Assembly: GCA_944324285.1 (NCBI GenBank) | Contig: CALUVR010000005.1 | Span: forward strand, 41,130 to 105,129 | Source of the DNA: Candidatus Gastranaerophilales bacterium | GTDB taxonomy: Bacteria > Cyanobacteriota > Vampirovibrionia > Gastranaerophilales > Gastranaerophilaceae | Reading direction: 5' to 3' | Length of the DNA stretch: 64,000 nt | In this document: in pieces, positions 34,520 to 43,706 of the stretch | Numbering within the stretch: position 1 is the first letter of the stretch | How the letters are laid out: every line of letters starts with the position of its first letter | Notes under the pieces: generated by a model | What the model was told of the DNA's origin: nothing | Seen by the model: only the letters and a program-made list of their open reading frames with translations | The model's database searches: none | Made by a program: the position numbers and the translations under genes

Positions 34520-36283
34520 ATGGAAAAGTTAGATTTAAATGAAGTTACCGCCCTTGTAGCGGAGAAAAAATACGAAGAAGCAAAAGAGAAGCTTGCCGGA
34601 ATTGATAATAATGAGAATAACCTTGAAGCACTGAAACTTCTTGGTTTATGTAATATTAATCTGGAAAATTTTGATGAAGCCAGAAGCAATTACGAAACTA
34701 TTGTTAAGTACTTCCCTGAAGATGCCACAAGCTGGTTTTACCTCGGCTGCTGCTACGATGCGGCTGAAGATTATCTACACGCGCAGTCCGCTTACGAAGA
34801 AGTTATTAAACTAAGAGAAGATTACATTGAAGCATACAAATGCCTCTGTGTTAATTACGTAAAAACACACGAAGAAGATAAAGCCATCGAAATGGGTAAA
34901 AAGGTTCTGGAAAAAGTTCAGGACGATTATACGATTTACTATATTATCGGAACAGCTTATATGTCGACAAAACGGTTTGAGGAAAGCGTTTATTACCTTG
35001 AAAAAGCGCTTGAATTAAAGCCTGACCACGCACAATTATACAACAACCTCGGAACCTCCTACATAACAATCGGAAACCTTGATAAGGCTTACGAAAACTT
35101 CCATAAAGCAACAGAGCTTGACCCGAATAACGCAATCACTTATTTTAACATCGGCTCTATCTGTCAGATGAAAAATGACCACGAAAAAGCATGTGAGTAT
35201 TTCGGAAAAGCTTATGCTCTTGAGGAAAATGACAGTTTCTTAACAGCGCTTGCGCTCTCGGAGGTTAAACTTCAAAAATGGTCTGATGCTATTAAGCATT
35301 ATAAAATTCTAATTCTTCACCACCCTGAAAAGCAGACGTATCAGTATAACCTTGCCTGCTGTTTTGAGGAAAAGGGTGAATACCCTTACGCAATAGGGAT
35401 TTTGGCAAAGCTTGTTGCTTTAAATCCTAAATCGGTTTCTATGTCGAAAAAACTTGCGAATTTATTTCTCAAAGTTAACAGACCGGTTCAGGCAAAAGAG
35501 ATTTATGAAAGAATTATTGTTCAGGGAACTGTTTCTTATGAAACGTATTATGAATTTGCAAATATTTGTATTCTGACTGATGATACGGATAAAGCAGAAA
35601 AAATCCTTAAAAAAGTTGTAGAATTGAAGCCTGAATTTGCCGCGGCTCATAAGGATTTAGGCGTAATCTACCTGAATAGAAGGCTATTTGATTATGCAAA
35701 AGACGAATTTGAAAAAGCCCTTCAGTATGCCCCTGAAGAAGCGGATATTTTATATGAATACGCCAATTATCTCCACGCAACAACGGATTTTCAAAAAGCT
35801 GACGAATATTACCAAAAAGCACTTGCAATACTTCCTGATAACGGGGATATTCTGGCGTTTTCAGCACTGAATAAAATGCACACAGGCGATTTAGAAAAAG
35901 CCCTTGAACAGATTAATGCGGCAATCGAAAAAACTGTCCAGAGTGCATTTTTGCTGCATATTGCAGGAAAAATCCGCTACCTGATGAAAAATTACGAGGA
36001 CGCAAAAACGTTCCTGATTAAATCCTTTGAACTCGAACGAAATCCTGAGGTACAGAACCTTCTCGGCTTAACTTATTTTGAACTCGGGGATTACAATCAG
36101 GCAAAGAATATTTTTAAGAATATTCTCAGTAAAAAGCCTTTGAACCCTTATATAATGATAAATATCGCAAAATGCGATGTAAAATTGAATGATAAAGACA
36201 GCGCCCTTGATACTCTGGAAAAGGTCACCGAGAATTTCCCTGATAATGAAGAAGCGCACGAGATGATACGAGAATTGTCATAA
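34520..36283 (+). CDS. Tetratricopeptide-repeat (TPR) protein
   Basis: 587 aa made almost wholly of TPR units from about residue 10 to the end (for example ATSWFYLGCCYDAAEDYLHA, AQLYNNLGTSYITIGNLDKA, AITYFNIGSICQMKNDHEKA). I count roughly 15-16 units. No signal peptide or membrane helix, so probably a cytoplasmic scaffold. Start at 34520 is fixed by the promoter spacing; a longer frame from 34412 crosses the divergent gene's start region. The partner is unknown. Confidence 0.88.
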   Translation: MEKLDLNEVTALVAEKKYEEAKEKLAGIDNNENNLEALKLLGLCNINLENFDEARSNYETIVKYFPEDATSWFYLGCCYDAAEDYLHAQSAYEEVIKLREDYIEAYKCLCVNYVKTHEEDKAIEMGKKVLEKVQDDYTIYYIIGTAYMSTKRFEESVYYLEKALELKPDHAQLYNNLGTSYITIGNLDKAYENFHKATELDPNNAITYFNIGSICQMKNDHEKACEYFGKAYALEENDSFLTALALSEVKLQKWSDAIKHYKILILHHPEKQTYQYNLACCFEEKGEYPYAIGILAKLVALNPKSVSMSKKLANLFLKVNRPVQAKEIYERIIVQGTVSYETYYEFANICILTDDTDKAEKILKKVVELKPEFAAAHKDLGVIYLNRRLFDYAKDEFEKALQYAPEEADILYEYANYLHATTDFQKADEYYQKALAILPDNGDILAFSALNKMHTGDLEKALEQINAAIEKTVQSAFLLHIAGKIRYLMKNYEDAKTFLIKSFELERNPEVQNLLGLTYFELGDYNQAKNIFKNILSKKPLNPYIMINIAKCDVKLNDKDSALDTLEKVTENFPDNEEAHEMIRELS

Positions 36284-36319
36284 AATAACGGTACATCGTA
36301 TAAAAATTTTATCAAACCT

Positions 36320-36958
36320 CTAATTAGCCTCTTTTAACACGGCAATAGTCTGTTCAATTTCGTCTTTTAAATATTGAAGCTGTTCATTTATATTGTTTTC
36401 ATTATAAATATGTCCTGTACCGGTATAGGCAAGGTATGGACTGTATTTTTCCGCTTCTGTACGAAGCTGCGCTACCGTATTTGCATGAAGGCTTAACTCC
36501 ATTAATTTTTGAAAGGAAATATAACTGCTTTCCGGTTTTCCGTCGTATTTATCCCGGAAATAATCCGCATTTTTCGTAAAAAAGTACACTCTTGAAGCAA
36601 AAAGCTGTACATTCTCATTTGCTTCAATTGAATCATAAATTTTTTCAAGCATATCAATAAATTCAGTAATATCATTCAGATACGGAGAGCTTTTATCCTG
36701 CTTAAGAATTATATTCACAAATGCCGGATTATCACGCGGCACAGGCTTTATTTCATTTTCTGAATTAAATTTTTTAGTTTTTTCAAAGGTTGGTTTTACT
36801 TGAGATGGTTCCGAAGGGTGAAAGCTTTTAGTAACATCGGGGAGTGTCCCTACATACCCCTGATTTTCAAACAACTCCTGGTTTTTGTAGTTAAAAAAAG
36901 CAAAAACAGGAGAGTTGGTCAGAAAAACTATTAAAAATAAAATCCAAAACTTCTTCAT
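36320..36958 (-). CDS. Secreted hypothetical protein, 212 aa
   Basis: Signal peptide KKFWILFLIVFLTNSPVFA, then a Pro/Lys-rich segment (about 30-75) and a helical domain (about 85-210) with NIILKQDKSSPYLNDITEFI and ending TIAVLKEAN. No family recognised. Leaderless start; convergent with the TPR gene. Confidence 0.72.
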   Translation of the reverse strand: MKKFWILFLIVFLTNSPVFAFFNYKNQELFENQGYVGTLPDVTKSFHPSEPSQVKPTFEKTKKFNSENEIKPVPRDNPAFVNIILKQDKSSPYLNDITEFIDMLEKIYDSIEANENVQLFASRVYFFTKNADYFRDKYDGKPESSYISFQKLMELSLHANTVAQLRTEAEKYSPYLAYTGTGHIYNENNINEQLQYLKDEIEQTIAVLKEAN

Positions 36959-36964
36959 ACAAAA

Positions 36965-36970
36965 ATTATA
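36965..36970 (-). promoter_or_regulatory. -10 box giving a leaderless mRNA for the 212-aa protein
   Basis: TATAAT on the minus strand (36970-36965), six bases, ATG at 36958. No clear -35. Confidence 0.55.
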
Positions 36971-37156
36971 ATGTTTTATTCCGTAAAATCATCATTTATA
37001 ATATGGAAATCTAAAAATTTTTATTGGTCAAACTATTTAATAGATACATCAAGCCTCTTACATTTTGTAATCATTTCATCTGGCACGGCAGCCACCATAA
37101 CATTTTTATTATTTTACCCGTCACGCTAACTCTTTTGAACAAGTGCAAAAAAAATA

Positions 37157-37187
37157 GGGAAAACCGCCGAAATACGGCGGTTTTCCC
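37157..37187 (-). terminator. Strong terminator of the SLH-protein gene
   Basis: Perfect 13-bp stem GGGAAAACCGCCG (37157-37169) / CGGCGGTTTTCCC (37175-37187), 5-nt loop, then TATTTTTTTT on the minus strand. Confidence 0.93.
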
Positions 37188-37227
37188 AGACAACGAACTT
37201 AAACTATCTGTGGTCCTGGTAAATAAA

Positions 37228-39270
37228 TTACTCAGCGCAGCCGAATGCGATAGTAACGTGTTCTCTCGGGTTAACTGCGGATATTTTGTATCCTTTAGGG
37301 TCAACAAGGTAAGCAAATTCGTCGCCTGTAGTCTGGAATAAGCCTGTTACACCTGAAACAGCAGTTCTTGTAACATCAATTGGAGCCTTAACAGTTTCCC
37401 ACAAGCCATCACCGAGGTTGCGTGCTGCAGCCCCGAATTTACCCTGGAATACGTGACCGAGCATATAACCTGCGTCATTGGAAACGTTTTCAGCAGCATT
37501 ACCAACGTTTGCAATAGCACCGCCGACAGTTCTGCCGGTGATACCGATTATAGAACCGGCAAGGGTAAACGGCATTTCAACAAGTCTTGCAATAGGGTTA
37601 ACTTGTCTTGACTTGTTAACCTGTGCCTGAAGAATTTGTTTTGGCAAATTGGTTTTGCAATCGCCGTTTTTAATTGATGTAAACGACAATTTCAAAGCGC
37701 CTTTGTCACAGCCTGAAGGTCTGATAACTTCCACAACCTGACCTGTTACGGTAGAACCGCAAGGGTAAGTTACGCCGTTGATAGTGATATCTTCAAGAGT
37801 GTTTGCTCTGAAATACTGTCCTACGTGGGATGATTTTGCAGTTAACTGGTCAATCATCGCAACTTTTAACGTAGGAATTTTAACGATTTCTTCGTTTTCA
37901 ACAAATGCGTTTTTCGTTACAGGGCAAGCAGGGCAGATGTTGTTGGCTGTTTTAGGGTTAGTATCGTAACCCAAAGCAACGCGTACTGTCTGCATCATTG
38001 AAGCAACTTCTGCACGGGAAGCTTCTCTGTTTGGCATAATCATATTTGGATTAGGCATATCTTTCAATGCGCCGTTTTCCAGAGATTTAGCAACAGGAAT
38101 TCTTGCCCATTCAGGGATAGTGTTGCCGTCAGCGTATTTGCTTAAGATTTCATCAGCCTTACACTTGTCGATATCGCAGGTCATACCTTTGGCTATTGTA
38201 GTCAAGGCTTCGCATCTGGTTACAGGATGATCAGGTTCAAATTTACCGTTAGGATATCCTGCAAGAAGGTCCTCATCAACGGCTTTAGCGATAGCTGCGT
38301 TAGCCCAGTTGTTCATAGGAACATCTTTGAAAAGATTTGCCTGCGGGGTTCCGCAATCGTCCAGGTTAAAGCCTTTAACGAGCATTGTTGCAAATTCAGC
38401 ACGAGAGATGTTTCTGTTAGGTTTGAACATACCGTCAGGGTAACCAACTACAACATCGTTGATAGCTAATTTGTCGATATCACACGCAGCCCAGTAGCCC
38501 TGCGGAACATCAGGGAATGAGCAGGAAGTTGTTGCAGGAGCAGCGCCGCCTAAGGGACAGCCGCCTTCTTTTATTTCATAAGGAACGAGTGTCTTTTTAA
38601 CCGCATCCATAGAATTTTCGGTTTGAATATCTATCGGGCAGTTGTTACCGTCCATTATTCTTTCGTTTCTTTCAATCGGAATACCGTTGTGTCTTGTCGG
38701 AGCTTCGTTAAGACACGGTAATTGAGCAGCAGCACCTGTTACCTGACCTTGGGAAGATACAGTCACACCGTTAATTGCAGACTGCATTACGTTAGGTGTG
38801 CCGAGAATTGCAGAATCTGCGGTAAAGATAGAACTTGCAGGCTTACCTACATAGTTATTGGTACCGTAGATTGCGTTCGGGTAACCGTAAACCTGTTTCA
38901 TATCCTGTCTTGCAGGTTTACCTGTTCCCGGACATACTGCGCAGGCAGGTTCTGCAGGTTCGTCACAGCTTATTTCATCCGGACATCCGCAGTCGCTTTT
39001 TTTAGGCGGACACGGGTCATCGTCTTTACAAGGATCCTTGCAAGGGTCTGCTTTCTGGCAGTCACATTCGTCAAATGCTTTGTTGCATTTGTCGCATTTC
39101 GGTGCCGGATCACACGGACATGCCGGTCCTGTTACAACGGGTAATGGTTCTGCGCAAGGCGCAGGAGTTGCAGGCTGTGCACACGGACAAGCTGCCATTG
39201 CTGTAGTCAAGGAACACGTTGCTATTCCAACGGCAATTGCAGCTGCCACAGTAAGTTTTTTAATTGTCAT
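37228..39270 (-). CDS. SLH-domain surface protein with Cys/Pro-rich N-terminus
   Basis: 680 aa. Signal peptide (about 1-27), then a Cys/Pro/Asp-rich stretch (about 28-118) with 17 Cys, a linker, and three S-layer-homology repeats (about 248-430) including DVPQGYWAACDIDKLAINDV and GMFKPNRNISRAEFATMLVK. The remaining part holds a small beta domain (VGQYFRANTLEDITINGVTY) and a glycine-rich amphipathic segment near 575-650. SLH repeats bind cell-wall polymer; in diderms they tie the outer membrane to peptidoglycan. AAGGAGG before the ATG and the strong terminator suggest an abundant protein. Confidence 0.88.
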   Translation of the reverse strand: MTIKKLTVAAAIAVGIATCSLTTAMAACPCAQPATPAPCAEPLPVVTGPACPCDPAPKCDKCNKAFDECDCQKADPCKDPCKDDDPCPPKKSDCGCPDEISCDEPAEPACAVCPGTGKPARQDMKQVYGYPNAIYGTNNYVGKPASSIFTADSAILGTPNVMQSAINGVTVSSQGQVTGAAAQLPCLNEAPTRHNGIPIERNERIMDGNNCPIDIQTENSMDAVKKTLVPYEIKEGGCPLGGAAPATTSCSFPDVPQGYWAACDIDKLAINDVVVGYPDGMFKPNRNISRAEFATMLVKGFNLDDCGTPQANLFKDVPMNNWANAAIAKAVDEDLLAGYPNGKFEPDHPVTRCEALTTIAKGMTCDIDKCKADEILSKYADGNTIPEWARIPVAKSLENGALKDMPNPNMIMPNREASRAEVASMMQTVRVALGYDTNPKTANNICPACPVTKNAFVENEEIVKIPTLKVAMIDQLTAKSSHVGQYFRANTLEDITINGVTYPCGSTVTGQVVEVIRPSGCDKGALKLSFTSIKNGDCKTNLPKQILQAQVNKSRQVNPIARLVEMPFTLAGSIIGITGRTVGGAIANVGNAAENVSNDAGYMLGHVFQGKFGAAARNLGDGLWETVKAPIDVTRTAVSGVTGLFQTTGDEFAYLVDPKGYKISAVNPREHVTIAFGCAE

Positions 39271-39434
39271 TTTTACCTCCTTGTGTTATAAGGTTTTTGC
39301 TTTGAAAAACCTGAAAAAAGTTTTTTAAAAAACAAACTTATATCTGATTATGTACTTCATTTTGTTTTATAAACATTACCGTAAGCGGTTATTCTGTCAG
39401 GCTATTTGATGCCGGCTCCATTATCCTTCTGTCA

Positions 39435-39463
39435 TTGACTTTATCAGTGCGTTTAAGTATTAT
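39435..39463 (+). promoter_or_regulatory. Promoter of the amino-acid-binding lipoprotein gene
   Basis: TTGACT (39435-39440), 17-bp spacer, TATTAT (39458-39463); leader about 20 nt with AAGAGG. Confidence 0.6.
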
Positions 39464-39490
39464 TGAAGTTAAGGTAAGAAGAGGTTGTTT

Positions 39491-40267
39491 ATGTTAAAAA
39501 AACTTATATGCACCCTTTTGCTGCTGACAGTATTTGTCTGCGGCTGCGGCAAAAGTAAACCTAAAAACGATTTGGAAAATATTACTCAGAGAGGTAAGAT
39601 TATCGTCGGAGTGAGAGATGATACCAAACCGTTCGGTTATCGTGACATAAACGGAACCCTTCAAGGTTATGATATTGATATGGCAAAAGCTATTGCAAGG
39701 GATATTTTCGGGGATGAAGCCGCAGTAGAATTTGTTCCTGTTAACGCTTCTAACAGAATTTCCAAGCTTAATTCCCATAAAGTCGATATCTTAATTGCAA
39801 CAATGTCAATAACCAATCAGCGGCAATTAGTGGTGGATTTTTCAGTGCCTTATCACGTTGCGGGTCAGGCTATGCTTGTCAAAACCGGCAGTGACATTAC
39901 TGCTCTGAAACAACTGAATAACAGAAAAGTCATTATAATATACGGTTCTACCGGCGAAATGAGTATACGTAGGAATGTTCCGGATGCGGTCATTACCGGA
40001 TACAGAAATTACAGGGATGGTTTCAATGCTCTCAAGAACGGTGAAGCAGACGCCATGATTGCTGATGATACTATTCTTTTAAATCTTGCGCTTGACGACG
40101 ATACAGTAAAAATTCTTCCGAGAAGATACTCAAGAGAACCTTATGCCGTTGCTTTCAGACGCGGAGGCGGGGCTGACAGCCTTAGAGAACGCGTTAATTT
40201 CCTGATTAATAATATGCTTGCAACCGGCAGATTAGAAAAAATGCAGAAAAAATGGGGTATAAAATAA
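39491..40267 (+). CDS. Amino-acid ABC-type substrate-binding lipoprotein
   Basis: 258 aa, family 3 solute-binding protein. Lipoprotein signal KKLICTLLLLTVFVCGC with the lipid-carrying Cys near residue 19; then RGKIIVGVRDDTKPFGYRD, GYDIDMAKAIARDIFG, NRISKLNSHKVDILIATMSI and FSVPYHVAGQAMLVK, all typical. Binds a polar amino acid for import, but no permease or ATPase gene adjoins. I start at 39491 since AAGAGG is 6 nt upstream. Confidence 0.9.
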   Translation: MLKKLICTLLLLTVFVCGCGKSKPKNDLENITQRGKIIVGVRDDTKPFGYRDINGTLQGYDIDMAKAIARDIFGDEAAVEFVPVNASNRISKLNSHKVDILIATMSITNQRQLVVDFSVPYHVAGQAMLVKTGSDITALKQLNNRKVIIIYGSTGEMSIRRNVPDAVITGYRNYRDGFNALKNGEADAMIADDTILLNLALDDDTVKILPRRYSREPYAVAFRRGGGADSLRERVNFLINNMLATGRLEKMQKKWGIK

Positions 40268-40268
40268 T

Positions 40269-40718
40269 ATGAAAAAATATATCTGTCTAACACTCGGTAT
40301 AATACTTCTGGCAGCTGGTCTTGTTTTTGCCTCCCTGCCAAAATTTACGCTGAAATGTGAAAAACCTGATTGCATACTTTACAGAAACTATTTTGGACAA
40401 ATTATCAGGGCAAAATACGAATTTAAGTACACCGATGTTCAAAAATGTGATGTTCTGCCGGTAAGAGTCAGAACAGATGACGGGCAAATAGACGTAAAAA
40501 CCTTTACTTTAAGAATAGCGGGCGATAAAATACCTTATACCCCGGAATGGGTAAAAAAAGACCCGCAAGGGTTATCTAGTATCTGCTGGGACATAGTAAA
40601 ACAAAATCCAATAAATTTTTCTGAAGGAACTTTTTTGGATTGGATGAAAAATTTGTGGGCACTTTTTGCGCTTGCCGGAATTTGGATTATCTCCGTAATC
40701 CTGAAAAAGAAGAATTAA
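40269..40718 (+). CDS. Membrane protein of unknown function, 149 aa
   Basis: N-terminal helix (about 4-24), an extracytoplasmic domain with CEKPDCILYRNYFGQIIRAK, and a C-terminal helix (about 126-145). Starts one base after the lipoprotein gene's stop, so probably same operon. Its first Cys pair (CEKPDC) could form a disulfide. Family not recognised. Confidence 0.7.
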   Translation: MKKYICLTLGIILLAAGLVFASLPKFTLKCEKPDCILYRNYFGQIIRAKYEFKYTDVQKCDVLPVRVRTDDGQIDVKTFTLRIAGDKIPYTPEWVKKDPQGLSSICWDIVKQNPINFSEGTFLDWMKNLWALFALAGIWIISVILKKKN

Positions 40719-40818
40719 ACCCCTATCACCGCTTCACGACTGTTTCTTAAACTTTTTGCTTGACAAATTAAAAAAAATCATTAAAATAATCATGAGCAAA
40801 ATTAAGAGGAGCTATATT

Positions 40819-41373
40819 ATGGCGAATTATAACGGCAATTCCTTGTTTTCAGGGATTTATGCAGGCTTAACCAACACATATTCATATCTTGCAAGCCAGT
40901 ATCCGAACGGACTGACTCTTGAAAATATCACGGAAGCACGCGCAGATGCTTCAAAAACACAATATCTGAATCCGACGTTTGCATCTTATCTGCAAAATAA
41001 TTTTGCAAGCATAGATGACGGAGATGGAACTATTACGGCAGAAGAAATGCAAAACTTCACATCAAAAATGTCAGCAAAAGGCTTAACAAAAGCTGAACTG
41101 ACTCAAATGTATGCGTCAGGCGCAAGCGGTCTTTCTGCCGATACAATAAACAATATTCTTGAACACTTTGACGATATGGACACAAACCACGACGGACGCC
41201 TGACAAGCGCAGAAATTTCAGCCTACAGCGTCAATTCTGCAAAAATGGAAAAACAGGACGAATTTAATAACCGGTTTGCGACAGATATGTCAGTGTTCTA
41301 TGGAAGCGAAAGTTCCTCAACAGACGGCACTTACAGTATGTTGAGCTACAGATATAAAAATTCCAATTCCTAG
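40819..41373 (+). CDS. EF-hand calcium-binding protein, 184 aa
   Basis: No signal peptide. Two EF-hand loops: DDGDGTITAEEM (about 66-77) and DTNHDGRLTSAEI (about 119-131), both with the oxygen ligands at positions 1, 3, 5 and 12. The N-terminus MANYNGNSLFSGIYAGLTNT is Asn/Gly-rich. Start at 40819 is set by AGAGGAG; a longer frame from 40756 is Lys-rich with no ribosome site. A terminator follows. Calcium buffer or sensor is inferred. Confidence 0.78.
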   Translation: MANYNGNSLFSGIYAGLTNTYSYLASQYPNGLTLENITEARADASKTQYLNPTFASYLQNNFASIDDGDGTITAEEMQNFTSKMSAKGLTKAELTQMYASGASGLSADTINNILEHFDDMDTNHDGRLTSAEISAYSVNSAKMEKQDEFNNRFATDMSVFYGSESSSTDGTYSMLSYRYKNSNS

Positions 41374-41422
41374 TAATATATTCTTAGTAACAGCACTTTG
41401 TGCAAGAAAAAGGGAAGTTTTT

Positions 41423-41465
41423 AATAAGGCAAATTCTTACAAAAAGAATCTGCCTTATTTTTTAT
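41423..41465 (+). terminator. Terminator after the EF-hand gene
   Basis: AATAAGGCA (41423-41431) / TGCCTTATT (41451-41459) with an inner ATTCTT/AAGAAT, followed by TTTTTT. Confidence 0.85.
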
Positions 41466-41589
41466 TAATCTGTTTTTTTTTTCGAGTTTTTATATACCAA
41501 TTTACTATATCTCTCCTAATTCCACTCGTTCCTTTGTGATATTTTTTATGTTAATATTTTCTTATACAAATCATTATGAGGAAATCAGT

Positions 41590-43161
41590 ATGGAAAAATT
41601 TTACATAACAACTGCTATTGACTACGTGAACGGCGCTCCGCATATCGGACACGCTTATGAAAAAATTCTGACAGACATCATCGCAAGACACTTTTCACAA
41701 AGAACCGATGATATGTTCTTTTTAACAGGTACTGACGAACACGGAATTAAAATTCAAAAAACCGCTGCATCTAAAGGTATTACCCCTAAAGAACTCTGCG
41801 ATGAAAATGCCCAAAAGTTTAAAGATGCCTGGAAAGCTCTCGATATTAATTACAACAAATTCATAAGAACAACCGACGATTACCACGAAAAAGCCGTTCA
41901 AAAAATCTTTAAAAAATTAGTGGAAAAAGGTGATATTTATAAACATTCTTACGAAGGGCTTTACTGCACCGGCTGTGAATGCTTCCTCAACCCGAAAGAT
42001 TTAACTGAAGATGGTCTTTGTCCTGATCACTTAAAAAAACCGGAAGTAGTTAAAGAAGAAAATTACTTCTTTAAATTAACTAAATATAAAGACGCAATCA
42101 TAAAACATATTAAAGAAAATCCAGATTTTATAGTTCCTGCTTTCCGCGCAAATGAAGTTTTAAATCAATTAGAAGATATTCAAGATATATCAGTTTCCCG
42201 CGCGAAATCAAATGTTCAGTGGGGTATTGATGTTCTCGGTGACGACGAACAATCCATCTACGTATGGATTGATGCACTTTCAAACTATATTACGGCACTC
42301 GGCTACGACACAGAAGCGGATGCGCCTGATTTCAAAAAATACTGGTCTGCTGATGTTCAGGTCATAGGAAAAGATATCCTTAAATTCCACAGCATCTATT
42401 GGCCGGCATTTTTAATGGCGCTAGACCTCCCGCTTCCAAAACACATACTTGCACACGGCTGGATTACGATAGATGAAACAAAAATGTCTAAATCCCTCGG
42501 CAACGTAATTTCACCGACTTCTGTTATTGAAAATTACGAACTCAAAGAGCCTGACGCGTTCAGATACTATATGGCAACATCCGCCCCTTGCGGACGCGAC
42601 GGAAATTATTCCGACGAAGATTTTAAAGAAAAAGTTAACGCTCACCTTGCAAACAGTATGGGCAACCTCTTAAACAGAACCCTTTCAATGCTTGTAAAAT
42701 ACTTTGACGGCGTTGTTCAGCCGAAAAATTTTGCACTTGTTGACGGCGCAAACGAACTTTTGAAAAAAGCTCTCGGAACAGTGAAAATTGTAGAAAACCA
42801 TTTCAACCACTTTGAAGTAGCAGAAGCTGCACAGGAAATCACAGGGCTTGTCGATATTGCAAACAAATTCGTTACAGATAACGCTCCGTGGACTTTAGCT
42901 AAAGAAGGCAAAATGGATGAATGCGCTCAAGTTCTCACAACTGTTTTGGAAGTTATGTGCATTGTATCAGCACTGATTTATCCATACTGCCCGAACATTG
43001 CTAAAAATATGGCAAGACAATTATCGTTTAATCTGAGCGTAAAATTAGACGATTTAACAACCGATAACATAAAAGAGGGTAAACTTATATCAAAAGAAGA
43101 TATAACCCCTGTATTTCTCAGAGTAGACTCTGAACTTGCAGACAAATCGGCGAAAAAGTAA
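41590..43161 (+). CDS. metG: Methionyl-tRNA synthetase
   Basis: 523-aa class I synthetase. HIGH motif APHIGHAYEK, KMSKS motif TKMSKSLGNV, tRNA/zinc region YCTGCECFLNPKDL...CPDH with only part of the usual four Cys, and the helical anticodon-binding C-terminus. No appended tRNA-binding (EMAP-like) domain, so the short form. Start at 41590, with TGAGGAAATC upstream; a longer frame from 41536 would add a hydrophobic stub. Confidence 0.96.
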   Translation: MEKFYITTAIDYVNGAPHIGHAYEKILTDIIARHFSQRTDDMFFLTGTDEHGIKIQKTAASKGITPKELCDENAQKFKDAWKALDINYNKFIRTTDDYHEKAVQKIFKKLVEKGDIYKHSYEGLYCTGCECFLNPKDLTEDGLCPDHLKKPEVVKEENYFFKLTKYKDAIIKHIKENPDFIVPAFRANEVLNQLEDIQDISVSRAKSNVQWGIDVLGDDEQSIYVWIDALSNYITALGYDTEADAPDFKKYWSADVQVIGKDILKFHSIYWPAFLMALDLPLPKHILAHGWITIDETKMSKSLGNVISPTSVIENYELKEPDAFRYYMATSAPCGRDGNYSDEDFKEKVNAHLANSMGNLLNRTLSMLVKYFDGVVQPKNFALVDGANELLKKALGTVKIVENHFNHFEVAEAAQEITGLVDIANKFVTDNAPWTLAKEGKMDECAQVLTTVLEVMCIVSALIYPYCPNIAKNMARQLSFNLSVKLDDLTTDNIKEGKLISKEDITPVFLRVDSELADKSAKK

Positions 43162-43168
43162 AATTATA

Positions 43169-43560
43169 TTTGTTGGGCAGGTAAGCCCAACCGACAGAAC
43201 CTACGTTACCTCGTCTGCTTACTTTGTATCCCTATATGGAGAGGTGATATGACGTCATTGCGAGGCTTTAGCCGAAGCAATCCAGCCTTTTGAAAAGTGA
43301 AGTGTGATACGTGAAACGTGATGGGACTAATTATTTTGTTGAACTATTCATCGCTCACTTTTCACTTTTTACCCCTCACCCGCCCTACGGGCACCCTCTC
43401 CCGCAAGGGGAGAGGGGATTAAAAGAACCCTCAACGTTCCAATCTTTCATCTTTTCACCAAAATAGACTCTTTACATAATCTCCGTCCCCTCACCCTAGC
43501 CCTCTCCCGTAGGGAGAGGGGATAAAAAGAAACCCCCTCAACTTTTCGTCTTTTCAACTA
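43169..43560. repeat. Interspersed palindromic repeat block after metG
   Basis: Fills the 540-bp gap before 43707. Contains TTGGGCAGGTAAGCCCAA, TGACGTCATTGCGAGGC with GAAGCAATCC, and two CCCTCTCCCG/GGGAGAGGGG modules (around 43395 and 43500). Beyond 43560 nothing is recognisable. Confidence 0.8.
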
Positions 43561-43706
43561 AATTGTCCATTCACGCATCAATCTTCGCATCTCACTTTAT
43601 TCGTCTTATCATCTTTTTCCTCTTTGCGCCGTTGTGCCTGAATAATTACAGGTACTTTTCTGCTTATTTACACCAGCGCTGAAGGTTTTGCGAATAGTCA
43701 TTACTA

